Source of the DNA: Aminobacterium sp. MB27-C1
GTDB lineage: Bacteria; Synergistota; Synergistia; Synergistales; Aminobacteriaceae
DNA length: 64,000 bases
Reading direction: 5' to 3'
Assembly: GCF_030908405.1 (NCBI RefSeq)
Contig: NZ_CP133089.1
Span: 2,294,001-2,358,000 of the forward strand
A program made the translations under genes and the position numbers. The notes beneath the pieces were generated by a model. That model saw nothing but the letters and a program-made list of their open reading frames with translations. It searched no databases and was not told the DNA's origin. Positions 1 to 8,257 of this stretch are shown piece after piece. Position 1 is the first letter of the stretch, and every line of letters starts with the position of its first letter.

Positions 1-345
1 ATGGCGGAAATTATTAATGTTTCAGAGGCTCATTTAGCGAAAGTTTTTCAACGTTTGGTCAAAGCAGGTTTTGTCGAGTCTTCACGGGGGCCTGGCGGTG
101 GTTTTGAATTGGCTCGGTCAGCTGAAAGTATATCATTACTTGAGATATACGAAGAGATAGAGGGTAAAACTGAGGAAAATTATTGTTTGCTCCATTGCGA
201 AGAGTGCCCCTTTCATATCTGTATTTTCGGAAGTCTGTTGCAGAAAATGACGCAAGAATTTTTAGGGTATTTGCGGGATAAGTTGTTATCAGATCTGGTA
301 AGAGGTGAAGTGTATGAGTCATATGGTGAAAAGGAAGATTATTAA
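1..345 (+). CDS. Rrf2-family iron-sulfur transcriptional regulator (5' end outside window)
   Basis: This is the C-terminal part of an Rrf2-type regulator. Residues 6-40 form a winged helix with the family hallmark RGPGGGFELAR wing. Cys62, Cys66, Cys69 and Cys74 are likely ligands of a sensing Fe-S cluster. Rrf2 proteins are usually 135-160 residues and begin with a helix upstream of the part seen here, so about 30 residues lie before base 1 and the ATG at base 1 is probably internal. The 3' end overlaps the next gene by about 30 bases, so the genes should be cotranscribed. With a ferredoxin-like gene and hcp downstream, an NsrR-like role (sensing nitric oxide or redox stress and controlling hcp) is inferred, not shown. 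Confidence 0.85.
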   Translation: MAEIINVSEAHLAKVFQRLVKAGFVESSRGPGGGFELARSAESISLLEIYEEIEGKTEENYCLLHCEECPFHICIFGSLLQKMTQEFLGYLRDKLLSDLVRGEVYESYGEKEDY

Positions 346-1060
346 GATTGATGAAGAAAAGTGCAATGGTTGTGGTTTATGTGCCCAAGCATGTCATGAA
401 GGTGCGATCCAGATTATTGACGGAAAGGCAAAGCTTGTCAGCGAATCTTATTGTGATGGTTTAGGTGATTGTATTGGAAAATGTCCTCAGGAAGCAATAT
501 TTTTTGAAGAAAGAGAGGCTGCTCCTTACGATGAAGACGCTGTAAAACGCCATATGGCGAGGTGTCCTGGCTCTATGGCAACAGATTTGAGAAAGACAAG
601 TACATCAAGTAGAATTGAAAAAGCATCTGAAAAGAAACTGAAAACAGATCTTCAAAAATCACAATTGGGGAATTGGCCAGTTCAGATTCGTTTAGTGCCA
701 ATAAATGCTCCATACCTTCATCATGCCAACCTTATTATTGCTGCTGATTGTACTGCTTACGCCTTTGCTGATTTTCACAGACAATTTCTTCTGGAAGAAA
801 ATTCTGTTTGTTTAATAGGATGTCCTAAACTTGATGATGCTCAAGCCTATATAGATAAAATATCCCAACTTATTGTTGCCAATGAACCCAAGTCTATCTC
901 TGCCATATATATGGAAGTTCCATGTTGTGGTGGTCTAGTTCGTCTTATCTCCCATGCCATAGAACATGCTAAGGTCAATATAACGCTCAAGCTTATAAAA
1001 ATAAGCATAGGTGGAAAAATTATAGATAAAGAAACGACAAAATATGTGTTCTCAAAGTAG
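314..1060 (+). CDS. 4Fe-4S ferredoxin-like protein linked to hybrid-cluster protein
   Basis: A 248-residue protein with an N-terminal two-cluster ferredoxin domain. Cys17, Cys20, Cys23 and Cys27 form a full CxxCxxCxxxC set. The second set is Cys47, Cys53 and Cys57, with Leu at the position of the fourth Cys. Residues 100-248 form a soluble domain with two more Cys motifs (CLIGCP and PCCGG). Its likely role is electron donor to the hybrid-cluster protein encoded 29 bases downstream; this follows from gene order. I chose ATG 314 because AGAGGTG at 301-307 gives a 6-base spacer; an in-frame GTG at 305 and ATG at 323 are alternatives. The gene overlaps the upstream regulator, which suggests translational coupling. 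Confidence 0.8.
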   Translation: MSHMVKRKIIKIDEEKCNGCGLCAQACHEGAIQIIDGKAKLVSESYCDGLGDCIGKCPQEAIFFEEREAAPYDEDAVKRHMARCPGSMATDLRKTSTSSRIEKASEKKLKTDLQKSQLGNWPVQIRLVPINAPYLHHANLIIAADCTAYAFADFHRQFLLEENSVCLIGCPKLDDAQAYIDKISQLIVANEPKSISAIYMEVPCCGGLVRLISHAIEHAKVNITLKLIKISIGGKIIDKETTKYVFSK

Positions 1061-1089
1061 CGTTATAAAGAAGAGGAGGGATTGATAGT

Positions 1090-2736
1090 ATGTATTGCTA
1101 CCAGTGTGAACAGACTGCGAAAGGGACGGGTTGCACGGCTTTTGGTGTTTGTGGCAAATCTCCAGAGGTTTCCGATCTTCAAGATCTTCTCATCCATATA
1201 ACAAAAGGTATTTCCATGTACGCCAGTAAGGCGCGAGAAATGGGAACTATTGATCGCAATATAGATGTGTTTGTTATAAAGGCTCTTTTTACAACGATTA
1301 CGAATGTCAACTTTGATGAAGAACGTATGGAAAAAATGCTTAAAGAAGCAGCTTCCATGAAAGAAAAAGCGAGAGATTTATATGAGCAGGCTTGTGTGAA
1401 ATCAGGGAAAAAACCTGAGGAACTTAAAGGGCCAGCCTCTTATATGCTTCCCGATAGTCGAGATGAAATGATTCGTGATGGTGAAAAAGTGACACCTGAA
1501 GCTTGGGCTGCAAAATATGGTGAGGTTATGCAGGGTCTTCGGGATCTTATACTTTTCGGGCTAAAGGGAAGTGCTGCCTATACAGATCATGCTCATGTTT
1601 TAGGATACGATGATGACGATATTTACGGATTTTTTCACGACTTTCTGACATACCTGAGCGACGAAACTTTTACAGTAGATGATTTGGTTGCGAGAGCTCT
1701 TGATGCAGGAAGATGGAATATTTCGGTTATGGAGCTTCTCGATAGAGCCAATACATCTCGTTATGGACATCCCGAACCAACAAAAGTACGTGTCACTCCT
1801 CTTAAGGGAAAAGCTATTGTGGTTTCTGGGCACGATCTTCGTGACCTTGAGCTTTTGCTGAAGCAGACAGAAGGAAAGGGTATCAATATCTATACTCATG
1901 GCGAAATGCTGCCCTGTCTTGCCTATCCAGAATTGAAAAAATATAAGCATCTTGTTGGGAATTATGGAGGTGCGTGGCAAGATCAGCGAGAAGAGTTTGA
2001 CCGGTTTCCCGGAGCTATTTTAATGACGACAAACTGCATTCAAAAACCTAAGGATTCCTATAAAGATCGTATTTTTACAACAGGTCTTGTTGCCTGGCCA
2101 GGGATAACCCATATTGGAGAGGAGAAAGATTTTACCCCTATTATTGAAGCAGCTCTTAATGCGCCAGGTTTTACTGAAGATGCTCCTGATCATACAATTA
2201 CTATTGGTTTTGCCAGAAATACTGTTTTATCTGTAGCAGGAAAAGTTGTAGATCTTGTAAAAGCTGGTAAGATTCGTCATTTCTTCCTTATTGGTGGGTG
2301 TGACGGAGCCAAACCAGGCCGAAGTTATTATACAGATCTGGCAACGATGACACCTAAAGATACCATTATCCTTACTCTGGCATGTGGAAAGTATAGGTTT
2401 AACAAACTTGAGTTTGGAGAGATTGAAGGAATTCCGCGCTTGTTGGATGTGGGACAATGTAACGATGCCTATTCAGCTGTTCGTATTGCCATGGCATTGG
2501 CGGAGGCTTTTAATACTGATGTAAATAGCTTGCCACTTTCTCTCGTTTTGTCATGGTATGAACAGAAAGCAGTCTGCATTCTTCTCTCTTTGCTCTATCT
2601 TGGTATAAGAGATATGCGTATTGGTCCCAGTTTGCCTGCTTTCGTGAAACAACCTGTTTTTGAGGTGTTGCATGAAAAACTGAATCTCATGCCAGTGACG
2701 ACACCAGAAGAAGATTTAAAGGCAATTCTTGGATAA
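1090..2736 (+). CDS. hcp: Hydroxylamine reductase / hybrid-cluster protein
   Basis: A 548-residue protein of the usual Hcp length. The N-terminal motif Cys3-x2-Cys6-x8-Cys15-x5-Cys21 is the [4Fe-4S] type found in strict anaerobes, not the [2Fe-2S] type of enterobacteria. The C-terminal half carries the conserved hybrid-cluster surroundings, including GGCDGAKPGRSYYTD and TLACGKYRFN. Hcp reduces hydroxylamine in vitro and acts as a nitric oxide reductase in enterobacteria; here it would be a cytoplasmic stress-defence enzyme. It is the last gene of the Rrf2-ferredoxin-hcp unit and a strong terminator follows at 2765. Ribosome binding comes from GAGGAGG about 10 bases before the ATG. Confidence 0.96.
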   Translation: MYCYQCEQTAKGTGCTAFGVCGKSPEVSDLQDLLIHITKGISMYASKAREMGTIDRNIDVFVIKALFTTITNVNFDEERMEKMLKEAASMKEKARDLYEQACVKSGKKPEELKGPASYMLPDSRDEMIRDGEKVTPEAWAAKYGEVMQGLRDLILFGLKGSAAYTDHAHVLGYDDDDIYGFFHDFLTYLSDETFTVDDLVARALDAGRWNISVMELLDRANTSRYGHPEPTKVRVTPLKGKAIVVSGHDLRDLELLLKQTEGKGINIYTHGEMLPCLAYPELKKYKHLVGNYGGAWQDQREEFDRFPGAILMTTNCIQKPKDSYKDRIFTTGLVAWPGITHIGEEKDFTPIIEAALNAPGFTEDAPDHTITIGFARNTVLSVAGKVVDLVKAGKIRHFFLIGGCDGAKPGRSYYTDLATMTPKDTIILTLACGKYRFNKLEFGEIEGIPRLLDVGQCNDAYSAVRIAMALAEAFNTDVNSLPLSLVLSWYEQKAVCILLSLLYLGIRDMRIGPSLPAFVKQPVFEVLHEKLNLMPVTTPEEDLKAILG

Positions 2737-2764
2737 AGGATTGTAACTGCAAATGTAAAGGGCA

Positions 2765-2795
2765 CGCCAGGGGGATCCTTCCTCCTGGCGTTTTC
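2765..2795 (+). terminator. Rho-independent terminator after hcp
   Basis: CGCCAGG at 2765-2771 pairs with CCTGGCG at 2784-2790. The stem continues inward with GGGA/TCCT-type pairs around a TCCT loop and is followed by TTTTC. Confidence 0.85.
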
Positions 2796-2796
2796 G

Positions 2797-2809
2797 ATGT
2801 ATGATACAT
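2797..2809. promoter_or_regulatory. Perfect 13-base palindrome upstream of hutH
   Basis: ATGTATGATACAT is a perfect 6-1-6 inverted repeat located about 20 bases upstream of the predicted -35 box of hutH. It could be an operator for histidine-degradation control. The region is AT-rich, so chance cannot be ruled out. Confidence 0.3.
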
Positions 2810-2828
2810 TTGGTGAGGAAAAATAATA

Positions 2829-2857
2829 TTGTCAAAGAGCACTTTTGGGTATACACT
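2829..2857 (+). promoter_or_regulatory. Sigma-70-type promoter of hutH
   Basis: TTGTCA at 2829-2834 and TACACT at 2852-2857 are separated by 17 bases. The predicted start is about 30 bases upstream of the hutH ribosome binding site, and a terminator lies just upstream, so hutH needs its own promoter. Confidence 0.6.
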
Positions 2858-2897
2858 AAATTGAAGTTTTCAGATAATTCCCAGGAGGTGCATATAT

Positions 2898-4433
2898 ATG
2901 GAGCACGGCGAAGTTGTTGTTCTTGATGGGCAATCTCTTACAATCGAAGATGTAGTAAAAGTTGCGCGAAATAATGCCAAAGTAGAGCTTGATCCTCATG
3001 CTCTTGAAGCTGTTGATAAAGCAGCATCCCTTGTCAATGAATGGGCGTCAGGCAATGAAGTTATTTATGGTATTAATACAGGATTTGGAGATTTGGCCAC
3101 TGTTCCTATCTCACGAAAAGATCGCCGTCAGCTTCAAGAAAACCTTCTTAAAAGCCATGCCTGTGGCGTTGGAGCTCCCTTTGACGAAGAGACAGTGCGA
3201 GCTATTATGTTACTCCGCATTAATACACTTATAAGAGGCTATTCTGGAATTCGAGTATCCACTTTACAGCGTTTAACCGAATATCTGAATTTAGGTATCC
3301 ATCCTATGATTCCTTCTCAGGGTTCCGTGGGATCAAGTGGAGATTTATGCCCACTTTCTCACCTTGCTGTTACACTTCTTGGTCTTGGCGAAGTTTTTTA
3401 TAAAGGTCGTCGCCAATCTACTGCTCGTCTCCTTCGTAAGTTTGGCATGGAACCCCTTCATCTTGAGGCTAAGGAAGGATTGGCCCTCAATAATGGAACA
3501 ACTGTTATGACGGCTATTGCAGCTCTTGCTCTCTACGATAGTGTCAATACTCTGAAATTAGCAGATATAGCAGCGTCACTCTCTCTTGAAGCGTTACATG
3601 GTGTACCTTACGCTTTTGATGAGCGAACACATGCTCTCCGTCCATATCACGGGCAGATGACAGTTGCATCAAATATTCGCAAACTAATTTTTGGTAGTCA
3701 GATTATTGAAAAATTTAAGGGAGAACGCGTTCAGGATGCCTATTCCCTTCGTTGTGTTCCTCAGGTACATGGTGCGAGTCGAGATGCCATTGAATATATT
3801 TGGGATAAAGTTTCTATAGAAATTAATGCAGTAACTGATAACCCTCTTATTTTTGTTGATGATCGCATGGCTATAAGTGGCGGAAACTTTCATGGGCAGC
3901 CTATGGCTTTAGCTATGGATTTTTTTGGTATTGCCATGGCAGAAATTGCGAATATATCAGAACGAAGAGTTGCACGTCTTGTCGATAGCTCTCTTTCTGG
4001 ACTTCCCCCTTTTCTTATTAATGAAAGTGGTTTAAATAGCGGTTTCATGATTCCTCAATATGCAGCAGCATCTATAGTTTCTGAAAATAAAGTTCTAGCT
4101 CACCCCTCTTCTGTTGATTCTATTCCTACATCCGCTAATCAGGAGGATCACGTTTCTATGGGAACTTATGGTGCACGTAAGGGGCGTAATATTCTTGACA
4201 ACACAAGAAAAGTTCTTTCTATCGAGTTATTTTCAGCTGCTCAGGCCTTAGATTTCAGTATTTTACTTAAGCCAGGTCTTGGAACGGCAGCTGCCCATCG
4301 TATGATTAGAAGTGCTGTCCCCTTCTTGAAACATGATGACTATCTTTACCCCCTTATTCGAAGAGTTCAAGAGCTTATGGATCGAAGTGAAATCCTTAGT
4401 GCTGTAGAGGAGGTTGTAGGACCTCTCGACTAA
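2898..4433 (+). CDS. hutH: Histidine ammonia-lyase
   Basis: A 511-residue enzyme of normal length that deaminates L-histidine to urocanate in the cytoplasm, the first step of the Hut pathway. The MIO prosthetic group motif is GSVGSSGDLCPLSH, with the cyclising tripeptide Ser146-Ser147-Gly148; most characterised HutH enzymes have Ala-Ser-Gly. The catalytic tyrosine is Tyr57 in YGINTGFG. The C-terminal part contains NFHGQPMA and the NQEDHVSMGT motif. GGAGGT lies 9-10 bases before the ATG. fchA follows after 19 bases, so the two are cotranscribed. The remaining hut genes lie about 45 kb away on the other strand. Confidence 0.96.
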   Translation: MEHGEVVVLDGQSLTIEDVVKVARNNAKVELDPHALEAVDKAASLVNEWASGNEVIYGINTGFGDLATVPISRKDRRQLQENLLKSHACGVGAPFDEETVRAIMLLRINTLIRGYSGIRVSTLQRLTEYLNLGIHPMIPSQGSVGSSGDLCPLSHLAVTLLGLGEVFYKGRRQSTARLLRKFGMEPLHLEAKEGLALNNGTTVMTAIAALALYDSVNTLKLADIAASLSLEALHGVPYAFDERTHALRPYHGQMTVASNIRKLIFGSQIIEKFKGERVQDAYSLRCVPQVHGASRDAIEYIWDKVSIEINAVTDNPLIFVDDRMAISGGNFHGQPMALAMDFFGIAMAEIANISERRVARLVDSSLSGLPPFLINESGLNSGFMIPQYAAASIVSENKVLAHPSSVDSIPTSANQEDHVSMGTYGARKGRNILDNTRKVLSIELFSAAQALDFSILLKPGLGTAAAHRMIRSAVPFLKHDDYLYPLIRRVQELMDRSEILSAVEEVVGPLD

Positions 4434-4452
4434 CGGAAAGGAGATATAAGAT

Positions 4453-5097
4453 ATGCCTAGACTTTCTCGTATGACGGTGAACGATTTTGTAGAGCAGCTT
4501 TCTGCTGGAACCCCCTCCCCTGGTGGCGGAAGTGCTGCTGCTTTATGTGGAGCAATGGCAGCTGCTCTTGGCGGTCTTGTCTCACGGTTGACTCTCTCGA
4601 AAGAAGCGTATGAACAGTCTTGGGAAGTGATGGAACGTGTTCGAGATGAAACTGCATCGTTATCAGATCGACTTGTTTACCTTATGGAAGAGGATACGAA
4701 TGCATATCTTTCGTTCATTGAAGCAGGAGGACTTCCTTCAGAGACTCCTGAGGAGGAAGAAATCAAAGAACAAATGAGAGAGCAAATGATGAAAAAAGCA
4801 GTAGTTGTTCCCCTCGAAGTTTTGCGTTGTTGCCAGGAAATCCTTCCCCTGCTTCGTGATGTTGCTGCTTTGGGAGCCAGAGTGGCTGTGAATGACGGAA
4901 TGACGGGACTTTGTTTGTTAAGAGCAACTGCCGTGGCGTCATGCTTAACGATATTAACAAATCTACCTCGCCTTTATGATGAAAATTTTTGTTCTTCTGT
5001 ACAGGACGAGGCCCTATCTCTCATGTACGATATTACATCGGAGATAGACAGAGCAAATGAGCATTATGTAAAGGCTCTTTTAAAGCTTCGGGAATAA
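4453..5097 (+). CDS. fchA: Formimidoyl-THF cyclodeaminase / methenyl-THF cyclohydrolase
   Basis: A 214-residue stand-alone protein of the FTCD_C family. The N-terminal glycine-rich motif GTPSPGGGSAAALCGAMAAA (residues 19-38) is diagnostic. The rest is the all-helical cyclodeaminase fold. It converts 5-formimino-THF, made by FtcD, to 5,10-methenyl-THF and ammonia, linking histidine breakdown to the folate one-carbon pool. In mammals this domain is fused to FtcD; here FtcD is a separate gene at 50972-51889. AAGGAGAT precedes the ATG. Position directly after hutH supports the histidine role. Confidence 0.9.
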   Translation: MPRLSRMTVNDFVEQLSAGTPSPGGGSAAALCGAMAAALGGLVSRLTLSKEAYEQSWEVMERVRDETASLSDRLVYLMEEDTNAYLSFIEAGGLPSETPEEEEIKEQMREQMMKKAVVVPLEVLRCCQEILPLLRDVAALGARVAVNDGMTGLCLLRATAVASCLTILTNLPRLYDENFCSSVQDEALSLMYDITSEIDRANEHYVKALLKLRE

Positions 5098-5195
5098 GTC
5101 AGATAACAAACTACTATTTAGAATCGTACTGCTAAAATTGCATTCTGTGAAAAAAAGCGCATAATAAAATCAGATAGTAGCGGAGGTTTATTGAG

Positions 5196-6293
5196 ATGGT
5201 TAATTATGCGCGTATGCTTAGTACTTTTCTTGATCTCGTAAAAATAAAGGCAGAGTCTGGAGCCGAACAGCCTGTTGTTCAGTATATATTGCCTCGTCTC
5301 CGTCGTTTAGGGCTTGTTATAAGACAAGGAAGTGAGGAAAGGGCAGAAAATATAGTGGCTGTTCTTCCTCCTACTCATGATAGAAACCGGTGTATCGCTC
5401 TTTCTGCTCATATGGATACGGTTTTCCTCTCGAAACCCGTTGTTCCTCGTATACGTGAAGGTGTCATTACTTCTTCTGGAGATACAATTCTAGGAGCTGA
5501 TGACAGGGCGGGGATAGCCGCTATTTTAGAAGGATTGGAAACTCTTACAGAAAAGAGGATTCCTCACCATTGTATAGAAATAATATTTACTGTTAAGGAA
5601 GAAACAGGGCTGGAGGGCGCAAAAAAGCTTGATCTAAACCAACTTCAGGCTTCAATGGCCTTTATTATAGATAATGGAGCTGATCCTGGACATATCGTGG
5701 TACAAGCTCCTTCCCATGTTAAGATTAAATGGGAGATATCTGGAAGAGCAGCACATGCAGGCGCGTCTCCTGAAAATGGAGTTAATGCCATACTTGCTGC
5801 TGCTGAGGGGTTACGGCAGATAAAAAGTGGTCGTATCGATCATGAGACAACGGCAAACATTGGCATGATTCATGGAGGAGGGGCTACAAATATTGTCTGC
5901 GATTCAGTCATAGTGGAGGGGGAAGCTCGTTCTAATTGCGAGAAAAAACTTGAAGATACTGTGAGTGCAATGGTTGAAGCGATGGAAAAAGGCTCGGAAT
6001 CGTTAGGGGCAAAAGTCAAGACGAGAGTTCAAAAATCATATAGGAGTTTTACATTAACCGAGATGGCTCCATCAGTTCAGTGGGCTTCGTCTGCAGTGCG
6101 CCGTTGTGGGTTAATTCCAGTTCTTATCTCTACAGGTGGTGGAAGTGACGCAAACATATTGAACGAGAAAGGAATAGAAGCTGTTACATTAGGTACTGGT
6201 GCAAAAAATGCTCACACTTCAGAAGAGTATATTCTTGAACGCGACTTATATACGTTAGGTGACATTGTTTATGCCATTATGAATGGTGCTTAG
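5196..6293 (+). CDS. M20 family metallopeptidase, PepT-like
   Basis: A 365-residue zinc peptidase of the M20 family, close to peptidase T and PepT-like proteins. Metal and catalytic residues are visible: His72 and Asp74 in SAHMDTV, Asp102 in GADDRAG, the Glu pair in VKEETGLEG, Asp in IIDNGADPG, and a late His in GAKNAHTSEE. The middle segment is the dimerisation domain (GRAAHAGASPENGVNA). It probably trims short peptides in the cytoplasm. It lies 98 bases after fchA on the same strand with GGAGG before the ATG, so it may be in the hut transcript or have its own promoter. Substrate cannot be read from sequence. Confidence 0.88.
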   Translation: MVNYARMLSTFLDLVKIKAESGAEQPVVQYILPRLRRLGLVIRQGSEERAENIVAVLPPTHDRNRCIALSAHMDTVFLSKPVVPRIREGVITSSGDTILGADDRAGIAAILEGLETLTEKRIPHHCIEIIFTVKEETGLEGAKKLDLNQLQASMAFIIDNGADPGHIVVQAPSHVKIKWEISGRAAHAGASPENGVNAILAAAEGLRQIKSGRIDHETTANIGMIHGGGATNIVCDSVIVEGEARSNCEKKLEDTVSAMVEAMEKGSESLGAKVKTRVQKSYRSFTLTEMAPSVQWASSAVRRCGLIPVLISTGGGSDANILNEKGIEAVTLGTGAKNAHTSEEYILERDLYTLGDIVYAIMNGA

Positions 6294-6311
6294 ATAAACA
6301 AAAAACGGCTC

Positions 6312-6836
6312 TTATTTTTTCTTAGTGAAATAACCTCCCCAGACATTTCGAATGTCAGCCATAAAAACAAAGCCTCCAGCTTTTTTCCCTTCCTCTGCAA
6401 CAAGAATCCTATCTTTTCGTTCGCAGATAACCTTAAGAATAAGACGAGGACCATCTCGCCCTTCTCCTTCAAGAACAGTAGTTCCGAAACCTTTAGATCT
6501 CAAAACATCAGCCAACATTCTTCCTGCTTCTGTATCTTCAATAATAATTTCTACAATGAGGTGTCCTTTCAGAAGTTTTTCTTCGAGAAAAGAACCAATA
6601 TAATTTCCTGTGGAGAAACCAAGAGCGTAGGCAATAAAACTTAAGGGGCTGTTGAGACCTGCGTCGAGAACATATTTTAAACTCAAAAGGTAGAGGGAGA
6701 TTTCTACAAATCCAATACATGCTGCCTTAAACCGTTGCCCTTTCACCAAGAGCAGCATTCGCATTGTTGCCATAGACACATCAGTACAACGAGCACAAAA
6801 AATAAGGACTACAGCGAGATTAAATTCTAAGGTCAT
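6312..6836 (-). CDS. UPF0316/DUF2179 membrane protein
   Basis: A 174-residue protein with three hydrophobic segments in the first 95 residues and a C-terminal soluble domain (about 95-170) rich in alternating charged and hydrophobic residues, the DUF2179 layout. The N-terminal ARCTDVSMATMRMLLLVKG segment is typical of UPF0316 proteins. Function is not established for the family; the soluble domain resembles small ligand-binding domains found on membrane proteins. It ends only 18 bases from the 3' end of the convergent peptidase gene, so no room is left for a separate terminator. It is probably monocistronic. Confidence 0.8.
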   Translation of the reverse strand: MTLEFNLAVVLIFCARCTDVSMATMRMLLLVKGQRFKAACIGFVEISLYLLSLKYVLDAGLNSPLSFIAYALGFSTGNYIGSFLEEKLLKGHLIVEIIIEDTEAGRMLADVLRSKGFGTTVLEGEGRDGPRLILKVICERKDRILVAEEGKKAGGFVFMADIRNVWGGYFTKKK

Positions 6837-6930
6837 TTCAATCCCCCCTTATCATATTTATCATACGCGACATAAGAGGATAAAATCAAGAATATTCATT
6901 TGGGTTTTGAAGAGAAAAAACCGTATAAAA

Positions 6931-6965
6931 AAGTAAAAGGAACCATTACTTGGTTCCTTTTACTT
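6931..6965 (-). terminator. Rho-independent terminator of the M20D/DUF3100 operon
   Basis: AAGTAAAAGGAACCA (6931-6945) is the exact complement of TGGTTCCTTTTACTT (6951-6965) around a TTACT loop. On the minus strand it is followed by a run of six T residues. Confidence 0.85.
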
Positions 6966-6989
6966 AATAATGGAATAAGATAAATTCGT

Positions 6990-7436
6990 TTAAATTTCTC
7001 CGATAAGCTTGAGAACACCCTGAGCAATTATAGCTGAGCCAATATACGTGCCAACAAAAACAACACATGAGACAACGATAATTCTCCACCCGGTTCTTTT
7101 AAGCATATCCAAATCTTTTCCCAGTGATATTCCTGCATATGCCAATATTGGAGTTGTCAAAGCTAAAAAACTGACTTTTTGTGCCCACGCTGTCAGTATT
7201 TCCGCTCCTGGAAAACCTGGGTAGGTTACGATGCAGCCTATTGTTACGATATAGGCTACCGATGGAATACGCACTGGTATAACTTTTGAACAAATTACGC
7301 CCAGAAGACATAACACGATAAGAAAGGCCATTCCCGGGATAGCATCACTTATGGGCGTATGAAAGCCAACCAGATTTCCTACAAGAGTAATAACACCAAT
7401 AATAATTAAAACAAAAAAGACTTCAACGGTTTTCAT
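6990..7436 (-). CDS. Small integral membrane protein, likely subunit of a two-part transporter
   Basis: A 148-residue, almost entirely hydrophobic protein with about four membrane segments and a charged loop (GKDLDMLKRTG) near residue 115. It is the last gene of a tight operon, 5 bases after the DUF3100 gene, and its ribosome site AGGAGG lies in that junction. Its pattern recalls one half of DUF340/LysO-type carriers, but I cannot assign it to a named family with certainty. Because it always sits beside the larger membrane protein here, the two probably form one carrier working with the M20D amidohydrolase (inference). Confidence 0.7.
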   Translation of the reverse strand: MKTVEVFFVLIIIGVITLVGNLVGFHTPISDAIPGMAFLIVLCLLGVICSKVIPVRIPSVAYIVTIGCIVTYPGFPGAEILTAWAQKVSFLALTTPILAYAGISLGKDLDMLKRTGWRIIVVSCVVFVGTYIGSAIIAQGVLKLIGEI

Positions 7437-7441
7437 AAGGA

Positions 7442-8257
7442 TTACACCTCCTTATAAATTGGCTTTTCAGGAACAACTCCATATTTAGCCTTGTACATCT
7501 TTTTGTAGAGCCACTCTGAGAGAGGAAGTGCCAGCCATAGTGACATATAAATTCCATCAAGTCCTGAAAGCATATTGCTTGCGGCACCTAGGGCCTGGAT
7601 TTTGTCGGCAATTTCTGGGAACATGGCGCTTAATGACCCTACAGACGCTGTCATCATGCTTGCGCTTCCAACACCGGAGGCCATGGCTAATGCTAAAGGA
7701 TGAAGAATGCCAAAGGCAGCTGCGAATGTGGCCATGAGCCCGTAAAAAATAGTTCCAAAAACGGTTCCGCATATATAAACGCCCATAACGCCTTGCCCTT
7801 CAGGCGTATCGAGGCCATAAACATCGCCTATAAGAGCAACGTTTGGTTCTCGTGCTACAGAGTGAGCGGCTCCGATCGATTCTCGTTTTAGTCCAAGAAA
7901 TACAGCGATGGGAATTCCTATGAGTACTGTCCCCAAATTCCCTAATTCCTGAAGAATAAGTGCGGGACTTGTCTTCAAAATCATAGGAAGGTTAGGACCT
8001 ACGAGGGTGCCATATCGTGCTATAAGAAGCATGAGGGTGACTCCTACGAGACTTCCTGCATCAACCATGTCTTTATGACTTGCCAATTTGATAAATTTCG
8101 GGCCTAAAAAAGCTCCCATGAGCAGCGCATAAAGCATTGGAAGAAGCACTATTTTCCCCGGGCCAAGATTGAAGGCGTGGATTCCGATCAATTCTGCGAT
8201 GATGACAAGGCCGAGGACTAAAAGGTGAATTTTCCAGTTGCGAATTGCATTTTTCAT
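7442..8257 (-). CDS. DUF3100-type membrane protein
   Basis: A 271-residue polytopic membrane protein with about eight hydrophobic segments. Conserved glycine-rich stretches such as MASGVGSASMMTASVGSLSA and the polar segment EPNVALIGDVYGLDTPEGQG look like the DUF3100 family. The function of that family is unknown; the buried polar and glycine motifs suggest transport. The ATG directly follows the TAA of the amidohydrolase gene, so the genes are translationally coupled. The cargo may be the amidohydrolase substrate or product, such as an N-acylated amino acid or dipeptide (inference). Confidence 0.75.
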   Translation of the reverse strand: MKNAIRNWKIHLLVLGLVIIAELIGIHAFNLGPGKIVLLPMLYALLMGAFLGPKFIKLASHKDMVDAGSLVGVTLMLLIARYGTLVGPNLPMILKTSPALILQELGNLGTVLIGIPIAVFLGLKRESIGAAHSVAREPNVALIGDVYGLDTPEGQGVMGVYICGTVFGTIFYGLMATFAAAFGILHPLALAMASGVGSASMMTASVGSLSAMFPEIADKIQALGAASNMLSGLDGIYMSLWLALPLSEWLYKKMYKAKYGVVPEKPIYKEV

